NCBI GenBank assembly: GCA_030323885.1
Contig: CM059188.1
Location: 112,436,763 to 112,500,762, forward strand
From: Branchipolynoe longqiensis
Taxonomy: Eukaryota; Annelida; Polychaeta; Phyllodocida; Polynoidae
DNA length: 64,000 bases
Direction: 5' to 3'
The position numbers and the translations under genes are program-made. This document shows positions 1 to 11,041 of this stretch, in pieces (position 1 is the first letter of the stretch; the number at the start of each line of letters is the position of its first letter). Below the pieces are notes generated by a model. The model worked only from the letters and a program-made list of their open reading frames with translations, searched no databases and was not told the DNA's origin.

Positions 1-1205
1 CGCTCTCTGCTGTGAGAGTGATCTCCATGAGTCGGTCTTAATGTCATTCAGCTTCAGGTTTCTCTTGATGGTATCCTTGAACCAGAGATGAGGGCACCCT
101 CTCTTTCTTTAACCAGAAGTCAGTTAAGAGTAGAGGATCTGCTTTGGTAGCCTGTCTGATGACATCCTCATGAGGTGTCCAGTCTACTGGAGATTGGTTT
201 TGATCAGATCTTCCATAGAGGGCAGCCCTGTCCGTTCAACTATTTCTTTATTTGTCACTTTGTCCTTCCAGGTTAACCTCATGATTGAATGCAGATGTCG
301 CATCATGAAGTCATGCAGCTTTTTCACCTGTCTGTACACTGTCCAGGCCTCGGCTCCGTATAATTGGGTGTATAGCACTATTGCATGGTAGATCTTGCCT
401 TTGACCTGCATGGACACATGATGGTTGTTCCAGAGTCTCTGGCGTAGTTGACCGAAAGATGCGCTAGCCTTGGCCATCCTCCTCTGTATTTCAGCATCAA
501 TGCGTCCATCACTTGATATAGTGCTTCCGTGGTAGGGAATTCCGGAACAGAGTTCAGCTTGTTTCCGTCAACCATGATATCCTCCTCTCGGGTTCTTGTA
601 GAGTTGGGTTGGTACAGCACCTTCGTCTTCTTGATCTTAATCTTCAGGCCGAACTTCTTTGATGCATCGGAGAAAGCGTCCACTATTTTCTGGATCTCTT
701 CAGCAGAGTAGGCAACCAGTGAACTGTCATCTGCCAATAGCAGCTCTCTCACCAGTATCCGAGTAGTCTTTGTCTTCGCTCTGAAGTGTGCGACATTGAA
801 TAGGTCAGCGCTCTGTTTGGACTGTATATAGATGCCATCCCCCATGCTTCAGAAAGCCTCATCGAGCATTGCTGATAGGAAGATGGGGAAGAGTGTGGGG
901 GCCAGCACACAACCTTGCTTGACCCCATTGGTAACCCCGAACGATTCCGAGACTTCCCCTCCAACACTAACATTCGCCATCATTCCCGTATGTAGAGCCC
1001 CGATCACAGTTGTGAACTTCTCTGGGCATTCATACTACCTCAGTAGCTGCCATAGCCCAGTCCTCCCAACTGTATCGAACGCCTTAGTGAAATCGACAAA
1101 TACCATGTACAGTGGTTGGTCCTGCTCAATGCACTTTTCTTGTAGCTGTCGGAGACAAAATATCATATCAATGGTGCTCCGGTTACCTCTGAAGCCACTT
1201 GCCAT
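1..1205 (-). pseudogene. Decayed non-LTR retrotransposon reverse transcriptase, cut by window edge
   Basis: On the minus strand a reverse-transcriptase domain can be read from about 1205 down to base 1. Visible motifs in order are FVDFTKAFDTV (catalytic Asp region), VKQGCVLAPTLF, and LLLADDSSLVAY, the ADD box with Leu where Phe or Tyr is usual. The C-terminal part contains LYGAEAWTVY and LTWKDKVTNKEI, and continues in another frame to the edge with LPKQILYS. In-frame stops lie at 1035-1037 and 849-851, there is a frameshift near 530, and more stops follow below 180, so it cannot make protein. The 5' end is truncated near 1205. The residues fit LINE-type endonuclease/RT elements; I do not assign a clade. 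Confidence 0.85.
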
Positions 1206-1230
1206 TTTTCAATGCGCGCATAGGCAAACT

Positions 1231-1530
1231 CAATGGCTGTACGCCTTTGCTTTGCTCCCACGGCCGTTTTCAGCGCATGCACAGTCGGAACCGTGATGTA
1301 GTCTATTGTAAATTTCTTTTAATAAAGTGATGCAAAATAATGCAATCGGGTGAATGTTGACGAAAAATATGTGTAAAAAAACAAACAAATTTTACAAACA
1401 AGCTAAAGTGATTCTTTGGGGGTGAGGGGAAATTACAAAATAAAAGCGGTAAATCAGGAGATTGTCGTAATTTTGATATATTTTAGGGAGATCTCCTGCC
1501 AAATCGGGAGACTAAGTACCTCTACATTGA
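1231..1530. other. AT-rich unassigned sequence
   Basis: No coding signal, inverted repeat or SINE piece recognised between the LINE fragment and the first MITE-1. Confidence 0.5.
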
Positions 1531-1874
1531 TTAAAGTTGCATAGTCCGATGAAAGCGTACAATTTTCAAAACCAAAACACTGACCTAGATTCGATTCTAC
1601 ATATCTAACTTAAATACTGGTGCACTTATTGAGCATTTGTTGCTGAATAGAACGGTGTAATAAGTCAATATACTAGAATCTGTTACTACTGAAGCCTATG
1701 CTGTCAGAGTTTTGGTGTGCTTGCCAAAATTAATTTTGCATGTGTGCACTTCAAATATCTCAAAAGTTAGCCATTTAAAGTAAAAGTTACTTCAAACTAA
1801 ATAAAGTAAGATAGATTATAGCGATCAACCTGATATATATATTTATCTCAGAAAGTGACAGAAACTCAAAACCA
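1531..1874 (+). mobile_element. MITE-1 copy, right end lost
   Basis: It starts TTAAAGTTGCATAGTCCGATG-like and carries the family interior (TCTACATATCTAACTTAA, then a CAAATATCTCAAAAGTTAGCC block, then ATTTATCTCAGAAAGTGACA). It stops after ACTCAAAACCA, so the terminal inverted repeat CATCGGACTATGCAACTTTAA is missing. A SINE-A2 piece follows directly. Confidence 0.85.
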
Positions 1875-1883
1875 CTTCAAAAG

Positions 1884-2016
1884 GACTTCAAAATTTATAC
1901 TTGTTGCTTCCTAGCCAGGCGCTCGGCATTATTAGGATAAGGCAAGGAGCAGTGGAATGAGGAAGACCAATTGTCCGCGATTGAAATTTCCCTTGCTTAA
2001 ACAACTAATGTACCCC
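1884..2016 (+). mobile_element. SINE-A2 (alternative tail), 5' truncated
   Basis: It begins in the SINE-A core (CTTCCTAGCCAGGCGCTCGG) but after GGCAAGGA switches to a different tail, GCAGTGGAATGAGGAAGA then CAATTGTCC then AACTAATGTACCCC. The same junction and tail recur at 26467-26705 and, reversed, at 54937-55652. Confidence 0.8.
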
Positions 2017-2309
2017 AAAAAAGGAAGAGAGTCCCAGATTCAAGCACCACTCCGCAGTGCTTTTCACAGCTAAGGTTCATTCAGGCATGGCGCCATGCTT
2101 CCCTGTACCATGCTTTCTGGTGCCAGGACTCTGGGGGGCAGGCAGTGCCCACAAAAAGAAGCACCACTATTAGTATGTACCACAACTGAGCAAAAACCAC
2201 TAAGTACTGCCTCCTCCAAAGCGCCACCAGGGGCGGTCATGCTCCACATTTCTTTATATTGTTACCCAAGTGCTCTTCCCTACTCCTCATTTTTTCATGG
2301 CTCCCCCAT

Positions 2310-2505
2310 TACAGTAAAACCTCTCTAAATTGACCGACCATGTAACCGACTTTAAAATGGTCCATTTAGGGAGGTGGTCAATTTAGAGAGTTTTTCATTC
2401 ATTACAATGGTATTGTATGGGTGATCGTTTGGGACCCAAATAAAGCAATCGATATAGGGAAGTGGTCGATCTGTGGAGTTGGGAGATTTGGGAGGTTTTA
2501 CCGTA
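2310..2505. mobile_element. MITE-2 copy (pogo/Tigger-like ends)
   Basis: About 195 bp bounded by TACAGTAAAACCTCTCTAAA and GGGAGGTTTTACCGTA, a terminal inverted repeat flanked by TA. The interior GTTTGGGACCCAAATAAAGC is shared with the other five copies. TA targets and CAGT ends fit Tc1/mariner-pogo elements (inference). No transposase. Confidence 0.85.
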
Positions 2506-2668
2506 CTGCCATTTGGTAGTGAGGATGTTCAGGGGTGACAGCCATTGCTCTAATGGCCGGGCCCATTACTACCACTTATAGCTAGTATGAGAGAGGTTCG
2601 GGTGGGTTTTTTCTCCCTGACATAGAACACATTATATGAAAGTCTTTGTGTATAATGCCAGAACCATA

Positions 2669-2864
2669 TACAGCAAAACCTCTCTAACCAACTAGCTCCA
2701 CAGTTCGACCACTCCTCTATATCGATCACTTTATGTGGGTCCCAAACGATCGCCCATACAATACCAATGTGTGGATAACAAACATTCCTAAACTGCCCCC
2801 CCCCCCCAAATGGACCATTTAAAGTGGGTCTCATGGTCGGTCGACTTACAGAGGTTTTATTGTA
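2669..2864. mobile_element. MITE-2 copy, reversed relative to 2310
   Basis: Starts TACAGCAAAACCTCTCTAAC and ends GAGGTTTTATTGTA. The interior is the reverse complement of the 2310 copy and contains a C-run near 2799. It lies 160 bp from the first copy in opposite orientation, so the pair could form a hairpin. Confidence 0.85.
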
Positions 2865-2992
2865 TATGCAGTTGGCGTGCACTGTCATGCCAGGGTTTTA
2901 ACTAGGTGAATGGTGACATTAGTGTCTGCTTTCATTCAGAAGGGAACCTAGACAAGCTGGCAGATAGCAAGCAGACTAGCCAAATACGAGGG

Positions 2993-3291
2993 CTATACAG
3001 TAGGATTCGAACCTACGAGTTCGAACCCGAGTCGAGTCAAACCAATGACTTCAAAATTGATACTTGTTGCTTCCTAGCCAGGCGCTCGGCATAATTAGGA
3101 AAGGACTAGGACTGGTTGGCTCAGTGTGAGGATAATGTGACTGAATGGGATATCAGGTGTTGGTGCTGGTGGCCAGGTCTCCCAGTGGGACAGTACCATA
3201 GTCGCCATGAGTGCACACTGTCACAAGTTGGTACCCATCCTGATATGACCTTAAGATGTTGCCAGGACATAAACTTAAACAACCAACCAAC
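2993..3291 (+). mobile_element. SINE-A, head partly lost
   Basis: It keeps the B-box-like GGATTCGAACCTACGAG and the link GAGTCAAACCAATGACTTC, then core and the AACCAACC tail. An 8-bp direct repeat TACGAGGG at 2985-2992 and 3292-3299 is the target duplication, so this is a retrotransposition event truncated at its 5' end. Confidence 0.9.
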
Positions 3292-3686
3292 TACGAGGGG
3301 TGACAGTGGTCCATCATGATCAACTCTCCAACAATTCCTCAAGCGCCTGTCACACCTTACCGGACTGAATACTGGACACCACCGGACAAAGGATTTTCTA
3401 GACCGGTGCTGTCCGGTACACAAAATGTATCAAAATGGAGCGTAATTGGGTCAATTACTGCCGGACAACTGAACAAGTACCGTACATGTACCATACATGT
3501 ACCATACATGTACCGGACGAGTACCGGATGAAAACCGGACGAGAACCGGATGGACCGACCATCAACCGGACACGTACCGGACTGTATTTTTTTTTATTTT
3601 CTTGGTAGTGTAGTGGTCTGCACTGACCTCTCAGGCAAGTAACCACATAGACAGGTAGGCGTGGGGAGTGTGTTGATATCAGGGAG

Positions 3687-3760
3687 CCTAGGTGGTGTAA
3701 TGGTTAGCACACTGGCCCGGAATGCAAAGAGATGTGGGTTCGAGTCCCGCTCTAGGCGCA
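3687..3760 (+). mobile_element. tRNA-like head of SINE-B unit 1
   Basis: GCCTAGG at the 5' side can pair with CTAGGC at the 3' side like an acceptor stem. D-arm and T-arm regions match eukaryotic tRNA-Gln, but the anticodon arm does not form a clean stem, so it is a SINE promoter and not a functional tRNA gene. Confidence 0.75.
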
Positions 3761-4007
3761 GTATTTCCCATTTTCATCACCCCCACGACACTGGTTGCCG
3801 TGATCAGGATCCTGTACAAGCTTTGCGCTGTATGGTTGTTGAACCTACCCTGTGTATGTATGTGTTAGTGCATTGCCTGTATGTATGTAATTGTAAGCAT
3901 TACAAGACTTACAATTCCAGGGGGACGAGTGTAGTGGTCTGCACTGACCTCTCAGGCAAGTAACCACATAGACAGGTAGGCGTGGGGAGTGTGTTGATAT
4001 CAGGGAG

Positions 4008-4081
4008 CCTAGGTGGTGTAATGGTTAGCACACTGGCCCGGAATGCAAAGAGATGTGGGTTCGAGTCCCGCTCTAGGCGCA
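4008..4081 (+). mobile_element. tRNA-like head of SINE-B unit 2
   Basis: Essentially identical to the head at 3687-3760. The near identity of the two units suggests a recent tandem duplication. Confidence 0.75.
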
Positions 4082-4150
4082 GTATTTCCCATTTTCATCA
4101 CCCCCACGACAGTATTGTCGTGGGGGTGTTGAAAATGGGAAATATTGCAC

Positions 4151-4225
4151 ATAGAAAGGGACTCGAACCCACATCTCTTTGCATTCCGGGCTAGTGTGCT
4201 AAGCATTACACCACCTAGGCTCCCT
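4151..4225 (-). mobile_element. tRNA-like head of the inverted SINE-B unit
   Basis: Reverse-strand copy of the tRNA-Gln-like segment. It faces the unit at 4008, so the two can form a long hairpin. Confidence 0.75.
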
Positions 4226-4708
4226 GACATCAACACACTACCCACGCCTACCTGTCTATGTGGTTACTTCAGTGCCGACTACTACAATATATATATATAT
4301 ATTTTATTGACATTCTCGCCACTGAACAATTTCGGCACCAAACCGGACACCAACGGATGGGTACCGGACACCAACGGATGGGTACCTGACACATACGGAT
4401 GGGTACCGGACATGAACCAGACAAAACCGGACACCAACCAGACACGTCAGTCCGGTGGTGTCCGGTAGAAGTTTTGTGCATGTTCAAAACTTGTACCGGA
4501 CACCACTGGATGGGTACCGGACATGTACCGGACATCGCCGTACACCACCGGGCAGTGTCCGGTTCTCGTCCGGTTTCCCAGTCCGGTAAGGTGTGACTGG
4601 GCCTTTACCAATTTGCATCATTGTCTTGATTCTTTCTTCTTTTTTTAAAGAAAGAAAAGAAGCAGATGATCGATGTCCTGTCAGCAGCGGTGCTGAAGAA
4701 GACGATGT

Positions 4709-4740
4709 TTGTTGGTTGGGGTTTTATGTCCTCGCAATAG
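4709..4740 (-). mobile_element. SINE-A 3' tail fragment
   Basis: GTTGGTTGGGGTTTTATGTCC then TCGCAA matches only the last 30 or so bases of SINE-A. It sits at the edge of the minisatellite. Confidence 0.6.
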
Positions 4741-5818
4741 AAGAAGATCTAAGAAGAAACCTACAATAATTTGACAGCATGGCAAAGAAGATGAAGAAGA
4801 AACCTACAATATTTTGACAGCATGACAAAGAAGAAAATCCGACAATATTTTGACCACGTGACAAAGAAAAACCTACAATATTTTGACCATGTGACAAAGA
4901 AAAACCTACAATATTTTTGACAGTGTGACAAAGAAGAAAGCTACAATATTTTGACAGGTTGACAAAGAAGAAGAAAGCTACAATATTTTGACAGCATGAA
5001 AAAGAAGAAGAAACCTACATAATTTTGACAGCGTGAAATGAAGAAGAAACTTGCCATATTTTGACAGCATGAAAAAGAAGAAGAAACCTACAATATTTTG
5101 AAAGTGTGAAAATGAAGAAGAAACCTACAATATTTTGACAGTGTGAAAAAGAAGAAGAAACCTACAATATTTTGACAGTGTAACAAAGAAGAAGAAACCT
5201 ACAATATTTTGACAGCATGAAATGAAGAAGAACCCTACAATATTTTGAAAGTGTGAACATGAAGAAGAAACCTACAATATTTTGACAGTGTGAACATGAA
5301 GAAGAAACCTACAATATTTTGACAGTGTGAAAAAGAAGAAGAAACCTACAATATTTTGACAGTGTGAAAAAGAAGAAACCTACAATATTTTGACAGCATG
5401 AAATGAAGAAGAACCCTACAATATTTTGAAAGTGTGAAAATGAAGAAGACACCTACAATATTTTGACAGTGTGAAAAAGAAGAAGAAACCTACAATATTT
5501 TGACAGTGTAACAAAGAAGAAGAAACCTACAATATTTTGACAGTGTGAAAAAGAAGAAGAAACCTACAATATTTTGACAGTGTGAAATTGAAGAAGAAAC
5601 CTACAATATTTTGACAGTGTGAAATTGAAGAAGAAACCTACAATATTTTGACAGTGTAAAATTGAAGAAGAAACCTACAATATGTTGATAGCGTGGAACA
5701 GAAGAAACCTACAATATTTTGACAGTGTGAAAATGAAGAAGAAACCTACAATATTTTGACAGTGTGAAATTGAAGAAGAAACCTACAATATTTTAACAGC
5801 GTTACAAAGAAGAAGAAA
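4741..5818. repeat. Minisatellite, about 36-bp unit, roughly 30 copies
   Basis: Unit GAAGAAGAAACCTACAATAT then TTTGACAGTGTGAAAAA, repeated for about 1.08 kb with changes mainly at the GTGTGA/GCATGA junction. Blocks with shared variants (GCATGAAATGAAGAAGAACC at 5213 and 5394) suggest higher-order duplication. No reading frame runs through it. Confidence 0.95.
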
Positions 5819-6006
5819 GATTTATACCATGTCACAAAATATTTACCATAATTTGTCCACCTTCCAGGCAAGAGGGTTTTGATCTATCGTGGACTATTTA
5901 TTATCAAACTAGACAGGCTGCTTCACTGTACCGACCAGTCCCACATCAATATTCGTTAGGCGCATCGTGTGCCCTGAACAAGGGATCGCCCGACGTTAAC
6001 TGTATC

Positions 6007-6240
6007 AGTGACCGGAATTCAAAACCTATTTTCATTTGTATTTCAGGGGAAAAAAACGAAAATGGCAAATGGTGATTTCAGACTAATTTAAATCAGTGGG
6101 GACAGCTTAATGGGTTTTAAGGCTTTTCAGGATTAATTAGTCAAAATAGGTTTAAATTCACCGCCTTTCAAGGCCTTCAAATTGGACAAATGAAGTTCAA
6201 GACATTTCAAGACTTTCCAGGCCCCGTATGGACCCTGCTA
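6007..6240. mobile_element. REP-D copy 1 (TTTCAAGACTTTCCAGGCCC end)
   Basis: It contains AATAGGTTTAAATTCACCGC, CTTTCAAGGCCTTCAAATTGG and the end CAAGACTTTCCAGGCCCCG then TATGGACCCTG. It is homologous to 30297-30712 and 47400-47545. CAGGGTCC ends and the AAGG/CAAG-rich interior resemble short hAT-derived elements (inference). Confidence 0.65.
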
Positions 6241-6767
6241 TATATGCGTCGACCACGTAGGCTTACCTGGCAGTGAACTGTTAGTCAGACGGCCCAGCTC
6301 AATGCTCCCTGGTGCTGCAGAACACACCGGGGTCTACCGTCACCCACCTGCCCCCATCACCATCCATCAAGCACAGTCCCACACATATCCACATAGGCTC
6401 GGCAAATACTCTTGATGAGCTTCTGCAAGAACCCTTAAGCCCCACCCCCCTCACCACACCGACCAAATCTTATTAAACTTACATTATAGACTTTCACATT
6501 TGAATGAAGTGTTCGGGTTTTTCTACCTACTCAATTAATAATTACTGATTTTGGTTTGGAAATGCTTCTCATTTAAGGACTTCATATTTCATTGAATAAC
6601 CCTTTATTACAGCTGCTGGTCGAGATGATTCCAGTCAGCCCCCTCCTACACCAGGGCCCTTATGAACCCATCTGGCGTCCCTTGAGACAAGACTTGGTTA
6701 AGGTCTTCTGTCACGTGGACATAACGGCAAGGTGAAAACACCTCAGCCAGTCACTCACCACAAATGG
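6241..6767. other. Unassigned single-copy sequence
   Basis: No repeat, coding pattern or RNA gene recognised. Confidence 0.5.
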
Positions 6768-7062
6768 CTGGTTGGTTGGTTGTTGGAGTTTTACATCCTG
6801 GCAACATCAAAGGTCATATCAGGACAGGTACCGACTTGTGACACTGCACACTCATGGCAACTTTATAGTGCTGCCCCACTGGCAGACCAGGCCACCATGA
6901 CCTGATATTCCACTCAGTGACATTATCCTGACACTGAGCAAACCAGTCCTTGCCCTATCCTAATAATACTGAGCGCCTGGCTAGGAAGTGACAAGTTATC
7001 ATTTTTAAGTCATTGGTTTGACTCGACCCAGGGTTTGCTCCACTCATTCAGCCATCCCGTCT
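6768..7062 (-). mobile_element. SINE-A, head 2, GGTT tail
   Basis: Tail GGTTGGTTGGTTGTTGGAG, core, and head ending CCATCCCGTCTGGTC. The B-box region has a short deletion (GGGTTTGCTCCACTC). Confidence 0.9.
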
Positions 7063-7504
7063 GGTCTCCACAAAAAACACATGCAGTGAGTCACTGGCCG
7101 AGTTGCTAGTGACTCGCTGCAAGTGAGGCTGGTAATTGCCCCATTAATTAGCAAAGCTATGACCTAGATATGAGACACTCTCTTTCAGGGACCTGGACGG
7201 GCCTCATACCCCTTAGTTCCCATGCCACCTTCTAATGACATGTTTATATTTCAACTACCAGTGTAAGGAAACAACATATATGAGTAGGTTCGTGGATGCA
7301 GCACACTGCCTCCCATCCAGGAAACCATTGCTTGACACAATTATGGGCAAAGCAAACATTGTTGTCAAATTCTAGGACTTGGAAAACTTGCTCCAATAAT
7401 GCTAAATTTGTTAAGCGCAAGCTTGCTAAAGTTGCTAAATTGTTAATGCCATTAGTGTTAATTTGATGGCTAAATCTGTTGAGTCGCTCATGGTTCAGTA
7501 TTAG
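7063..7504. other. Unassigned sequence
   Basis: Nothing recognised. GTGACTCGCTGCAAGTG-like words at 7085-7125 repeat locally. Confidence 0.45.
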
Positions 7505-8347
7505 ACGCACTCCTCTTCATCATTTATGTCAATGGTCTGTAGAAGTCCTTAGAGGGAATCAAATTACAACTATATGCTGATGACACCGTGATATACACAA
7601 CAAGCAATAGCAGAAAAGAGAACAGAGATAAGCTAATGAGAAACTAGTAGCTTTAGATAATTGGTGTAACTCCAACAAGATTTCCATAAACCACAAGAAG
7701 TCAAAGGTGCTAGTGCTTGGCAGCGGGAAAATCAACTATGGCAATGAGCAGCCAATAATTTTGGGAGGAAAAGTTCTTGATTATCAGACCAACTACAGAT
7801 ATCTAGGGCTGAATCTTGATAGGAAACTAAACTACAATGATAACATAAAAGAAGTTATCAAGAAGGCAAACCACAAAATCTGGATATTAGTGAATACCAG
7901 AAAATACTGAACTACAAATATGGCCATTAAAATCTATAAACGTATGATACTACCATACTTCGACTATGGGGGTAACAAAAATATGTTTGATAAACTACAA
8001 AGACTACAAAATAGACAGTTAAGATATGTCTGAAGGTGGAACATAGACACCCAACTGATGATCTCCATAGTCAAAACACTAAACAACAGGAGAAAAGCAC
8101 ATCTCAAAATAGCAGCATTCAGGGAGACAAGGAAGCCTGGGAGGGTGCGGGTAACAAAAAAGGCAACAAGAGGTAGTGATGGGCCCCAGACTGATAATAA
8201 ACAAAGCCAAAAACAGATGATATGAGAGGAGTACCGAGTACATGAAAGCAAGGGAATGGAATACACTGGGAGTAGAAGAAGGAAGTACAGGGGGAATAGA
8301 AACATATAAAACATTAATCAAAAGAGAGCTAAATGCACTGCTAGACT
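7505..8347 (+). pseudogene. Second non-LTR retrotransposon RT fragment
   Basis: Plus-strand translation gives LLFIIYVNGL, then LQLYADDTVIYTT (intact YADD box), then ALDNWCNSNKISINHKKSKV and YRYLGLNLDRKLNY, the usual order for the palm and thumb of LINE reverse transcriptases. Frameshifts near 7645 and stops at several points disable it. The sequence is unlike the element at 1-1205, so it is a different family. Confidence 0.85.
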
Positions 8348-8430
8348 AATGACAACAACAAATAAAATGAATTAAAAAAGAAAAAGAAAGATACATAAAT
8401 AAATAAATAAATAAATAGAAAATACACTGA
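8348..8430 (+). repeat. A-rich LINE 3' end with (AAAT)n tail
   Basis: ATAAATAAATAAATAAATAG at about 8395-8417 follows the RT frame directly and is a typical microsatellite-like LINE tail, marking the 3' end of the element. Confidence 0.7.
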
Positions 8431-8694
8431 TAATTCAAGCAAAGTTTTAGAGGGTATAGATGCTAGGTATGATACATACAAAAGGTCAACTTTAAACTTA
8501 AATTCAAGACCTAATGACCACTAACACAGCAAGGTGAAGACATTCAGAGAAATTAACTATTGGTAACCAAACAATTATGCGATTGTAGAATGAACAAACT
8601 CACAGAGATTTGGGGGATGTGTATTTTGCGGTAAATTCGGATATTTGAAGTAGATTGGGAATTAATAGGGAAATTACATACATAATGCACACAA

Positions 8695-9022
8695 AGGTTG
8701 GTTGGTTGTTGGAGTTTAACATCCTTCCAACATCTGACGTCATGTCAACAAGGGTACCGATTTGTGACAGTGAATTCATGGTACCTTTAGTGCTGCCCCA
8801 CTGGGAAATTAGGCCACTGGCACCATGACCCAATATCCTACTCAGTCACATTATCCTGGCACTGAGCTAACCAGTCCTTGTCCTATCCTATTAATGCCGA
8901 ACGACATGCTTGGAAGCGACAAGTATCAATTTCATAAGTAATTGGTTTGACTCGACTGGGAACCAAACTCCCAAACTTCTGCACGCGAGGCCCGCGCTCT
9001 AGCGATTCGGCTGCCGCGACCA
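8695..9022 (-). mobile_element. SINE-A, head 1, GGTT tail
   Basis: Full-length. The head reads, on the minus strand, GCGGCAGCCGAATCGCTAGA, with a B box equivalent at 8965-8990. Tail GGTTGGTTGGTTGTTGGAG. Confidence 0.9.
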
Positions 9023-9427
9023 GTATTGCACACAGTCAATGGCACAGCGAAATTGACTAAATCAAAATGGATTGTTCTTAATTTAAGCTTGTATTATCAC
9101 TTTAAGAAAAACAAAGGCTAACTAATTAATTAATTAATCAATGTATTAATTGAAAATTGGAGTCTTGCCTTGTCTTGCCGAGGTACTGGCTCTGGATCCA
9201 GGCACACACAAGCGCGCTGTGCACATCCTGAGACACAATCGCCATGGTTACGGGCAGGCTGTGGAAGATGCTTCATAGGCGGTGCACAGAAGGCACAGGA
9301 GGTACGCTGCGCGAGCTGCAGCTGTGACAAGAACTTCACTGGCCTGCGCAGCATCATCTAGATACAGTGCACACCCTCTTGCATGTGTTGTATGTATCCT
9401 ATACACTACGCTAATCCCACCAGTCTG
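9023..9427. other. Unassigned, with a GC-rich block 9165-9365
   Basis: A pyrimidine-rich stretch ending in AG (9162-9182) precedes a short open frame reading LALDPGTHKRAVHILRHNRH and ending at a TAG near 9282. It could be a terminal exon or chance; no family recognised. Confidence 0.25.
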
Positions 9428-9440
9428 TATCCGATAATGG

Positions 9441-9490
9441 TTGGTTATTGGAGTTTTGCGTCCTGGCAACATTTAAGGTCATATCAGGAT
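9441..9490 (-). mobile_element. Micro-SINE: 50-bp 3' end of SINE-A
   Basis: Only the tail plus the first 25 or so bases of core are present, ending GGTCATATCAGGAT. It is flanked by a perfect 13-bp target duplication TATCCGATAATGG (9428-9440, 9491-9503), so it is a complete insertion and not a remnant. Confidence 0.93.
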
Positions 9491-9503
9491 TATCCGATAA
9501 TGG

Positions 9504-10423
9504 TGTAGCTGGGATGCCACTGTCTAGTCTTCCGCATGCATGCAATCTAGTCTTCTGCATGCGCTCCATGTATCCCAACAGTCGCCAATGGACCTCATTG
9601 TTCTACTTCTGGTCTCCGAGCACTGCTGTAGAAAGCAACTTGCCACGTTCCCTGCCTAGTGAGACCCACAGTTACACTAGGCAGTCCTTAAGAACAACAG
9701 CAGCAGGAACAGCAGCAGGAACAGCAACAGCAGCAGCAACAGCAGCAGCATTAGCTGTTTATTGTCCAGTTCGCACCACCATCACCAGGGCTGTAATTGA
9801 TTAATTACCTTCGATCATCCTAACCATTTTTTCCCACATGCGCAGATCATACAAACTTGGGTTGCATAAACGAATGAAAAAATGGCACATTGAGTGTAGT
9901 GTACCTGCAGATAAATCAGCATAGGATCTGTAGCACTAAAACACATAGCAGTACAGGCTGACACTACAGGTACCAGCACTAATGTGATGTCATCGCTCCT
10001 CATGCCACCAGCCCAGACTTGGGGCATTGGAGTCGGATCATTTGGCACACGGCCCATGTATTTTTGAGGTACACCTCAAGGTGTCCTATTTGAAATTCTG
10101 ATGACCGGGATGATCCAAATGGTCTGGACTGTCACAATCGATTACGACCTAAAAGGCTGGTTTTACTTGTGCTGGGCTTTTCGGTTCGTCAAACACATGC
10201 ATAATGCAGTGCAGGCCTAATCGGGCCTGCAGGGACAGCAGTCTCTGCCTTCAGAGGCAACATCCAAGAAGGTGTCCAAGGACCGACTGGCTTTGCTAAT
10301 ACATTGCAGTATCTCTTATTTCTGCATCCCCGGCCACAACCTGTCCTGGGTGAGATTTTTTGTGCGGAATATAAAATAGCAGAACTATCAGCAACTGTTA
10401 AGCAGCAGTGTTAAAATTGAAAA
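9504..10423. other. Unassigned, with (CAG/CAA)n at 9690-9751
   Basis: The AACAGCAGCAGGAACAGC tract could encode Gln or Thr runs, but the surrounding frame is short and unsupported. The rest shows no recognised feature. Confidence 0.5.
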
Positions 10424-11041
10424 TGTTTGTTTGTTTGTTGGATTTTTACGGCCAGGCAACATCCAATCTTTATAGTGCTGCCCCACTGTGTTTGTTTGTT
10501 GTTGCTTCATGTCCTAGCAACATCTAAGGTCATATCACGATGGGTACCTACTCATGGTGACTTTATAGTGCTGCCCCACTGGGAAATCAGGCCGCCAGCA
10601 CCATGACCCAATATCCCACTCAGTCACATTATCCTGACACTGAGCTAACCAGTCATTGTCCTATCCTATTAATGCGAGCCCCCCAAACCAACAAAAACAA
10701 AACAAACAAACAAACAATTAATGCTGAGCACCAGGCTAGGAAGCAACAAGTATCAATTTTAGAGTCATTGGTTTGACTCGACCGGGAACCAAACTCCTGA
10801 CCTTCCACACATGAGGCCTGCGCTCTACCAATTAGGCAATCGCACCCGGTGCCCCACTGGGAGACCAGGCCGCCGTCACCATGACCAGTCTTTGCCCTAT
10901 CCTAAAACTGGCTAGGAAGTGACAAGCATCAATTTTTCAGTCATCGGCTTGACTCGACCAGGGTTTGAACCGGTGGGCTTGAAACCGACGATCAACCAAA
11001 ACGGGAGACGAACGCTCAACTCATTCGGCCACCCCGCCTGT
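10424..11041 (-). mobile_element. Outer SINE-A (interrupted), head 2
   Basis: The left part is 10424-10488 (tail plus a deletion) and the right part 10860-11041 (core to CATTCGGCCACCCCGCCTG). It is split by a second SINE-A with target duplication TGCCCCACTG. Confidence 0.85.
10489..10849 (-). mobile_element. Inner SINE-A, head 1, GTTT tail, nested in another SINE-A
   Basis: Flanked by TGCCCCACTG at 10479-10488 and 10850-10859. It contains a further insertion of about 41 bp of A/C-rich sequence (about 10677-10717) flanked by ATTAATGC. Confidence 0.9.

Larger units (their letters stand above)
3611..4287. repeat. SINE-B array: one full unit, one partial direct unit, one inverted unit
   Basis: A 321-bp unit starts TAGTGGTCTGCACTGACCTC at 3611 and again at 3932. 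The second unit stops after its tRNA-like part and is followed by an inverted unit (about 4110-4287), with the centre at CACGACAGTATTGTCGTG. Each contains a tRNA-Gln-like segment with an A box (TGGTGTAATGGTTAGCAC) and a B box (GGGTTCGAGTCCC). Confidence 0.85.
3341..4606. mobile_element. MITE-3 copy 1 (CCGGAC word), interrupted by SINE-B array
   Basis: The ends are inverted repeats GTCACACCTTACCGGACTG (left) and CAGTCCGGTAAGGTGTGAC (right). Both arms consist largely of imperfect CCGGAC/GTACCGGAC words. The family central palindrome is at 4471-4490 (GTTTTGTGCATGTTCAAAAC). A SINE-B array occupies about 3611-4287. Its left arm shares ATCAAAATG words with the copy at 61831, which is the same subfamily. 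Confidence 0.85.

Noticed and set aside
3687..4225. Functional tRNA-Gln genes
   Set aside because: The A and B boxes are good, but the anticodon arm does not pair and the same sequence recurs in dispersed SINE-B units.
4741..5818. CRISPR-like regular repeat array
   Set aside because: The 36-bp units are contiguous with no unique spacers, and the context is an animal genome. It is a minisatellite.
9165..9285. Terminal exon on the plus strand
   Set aside because: Polypyrimidine-AG and a 30-codon frame exist, but both strands are open through the GC-rich block and no homology is recognised.
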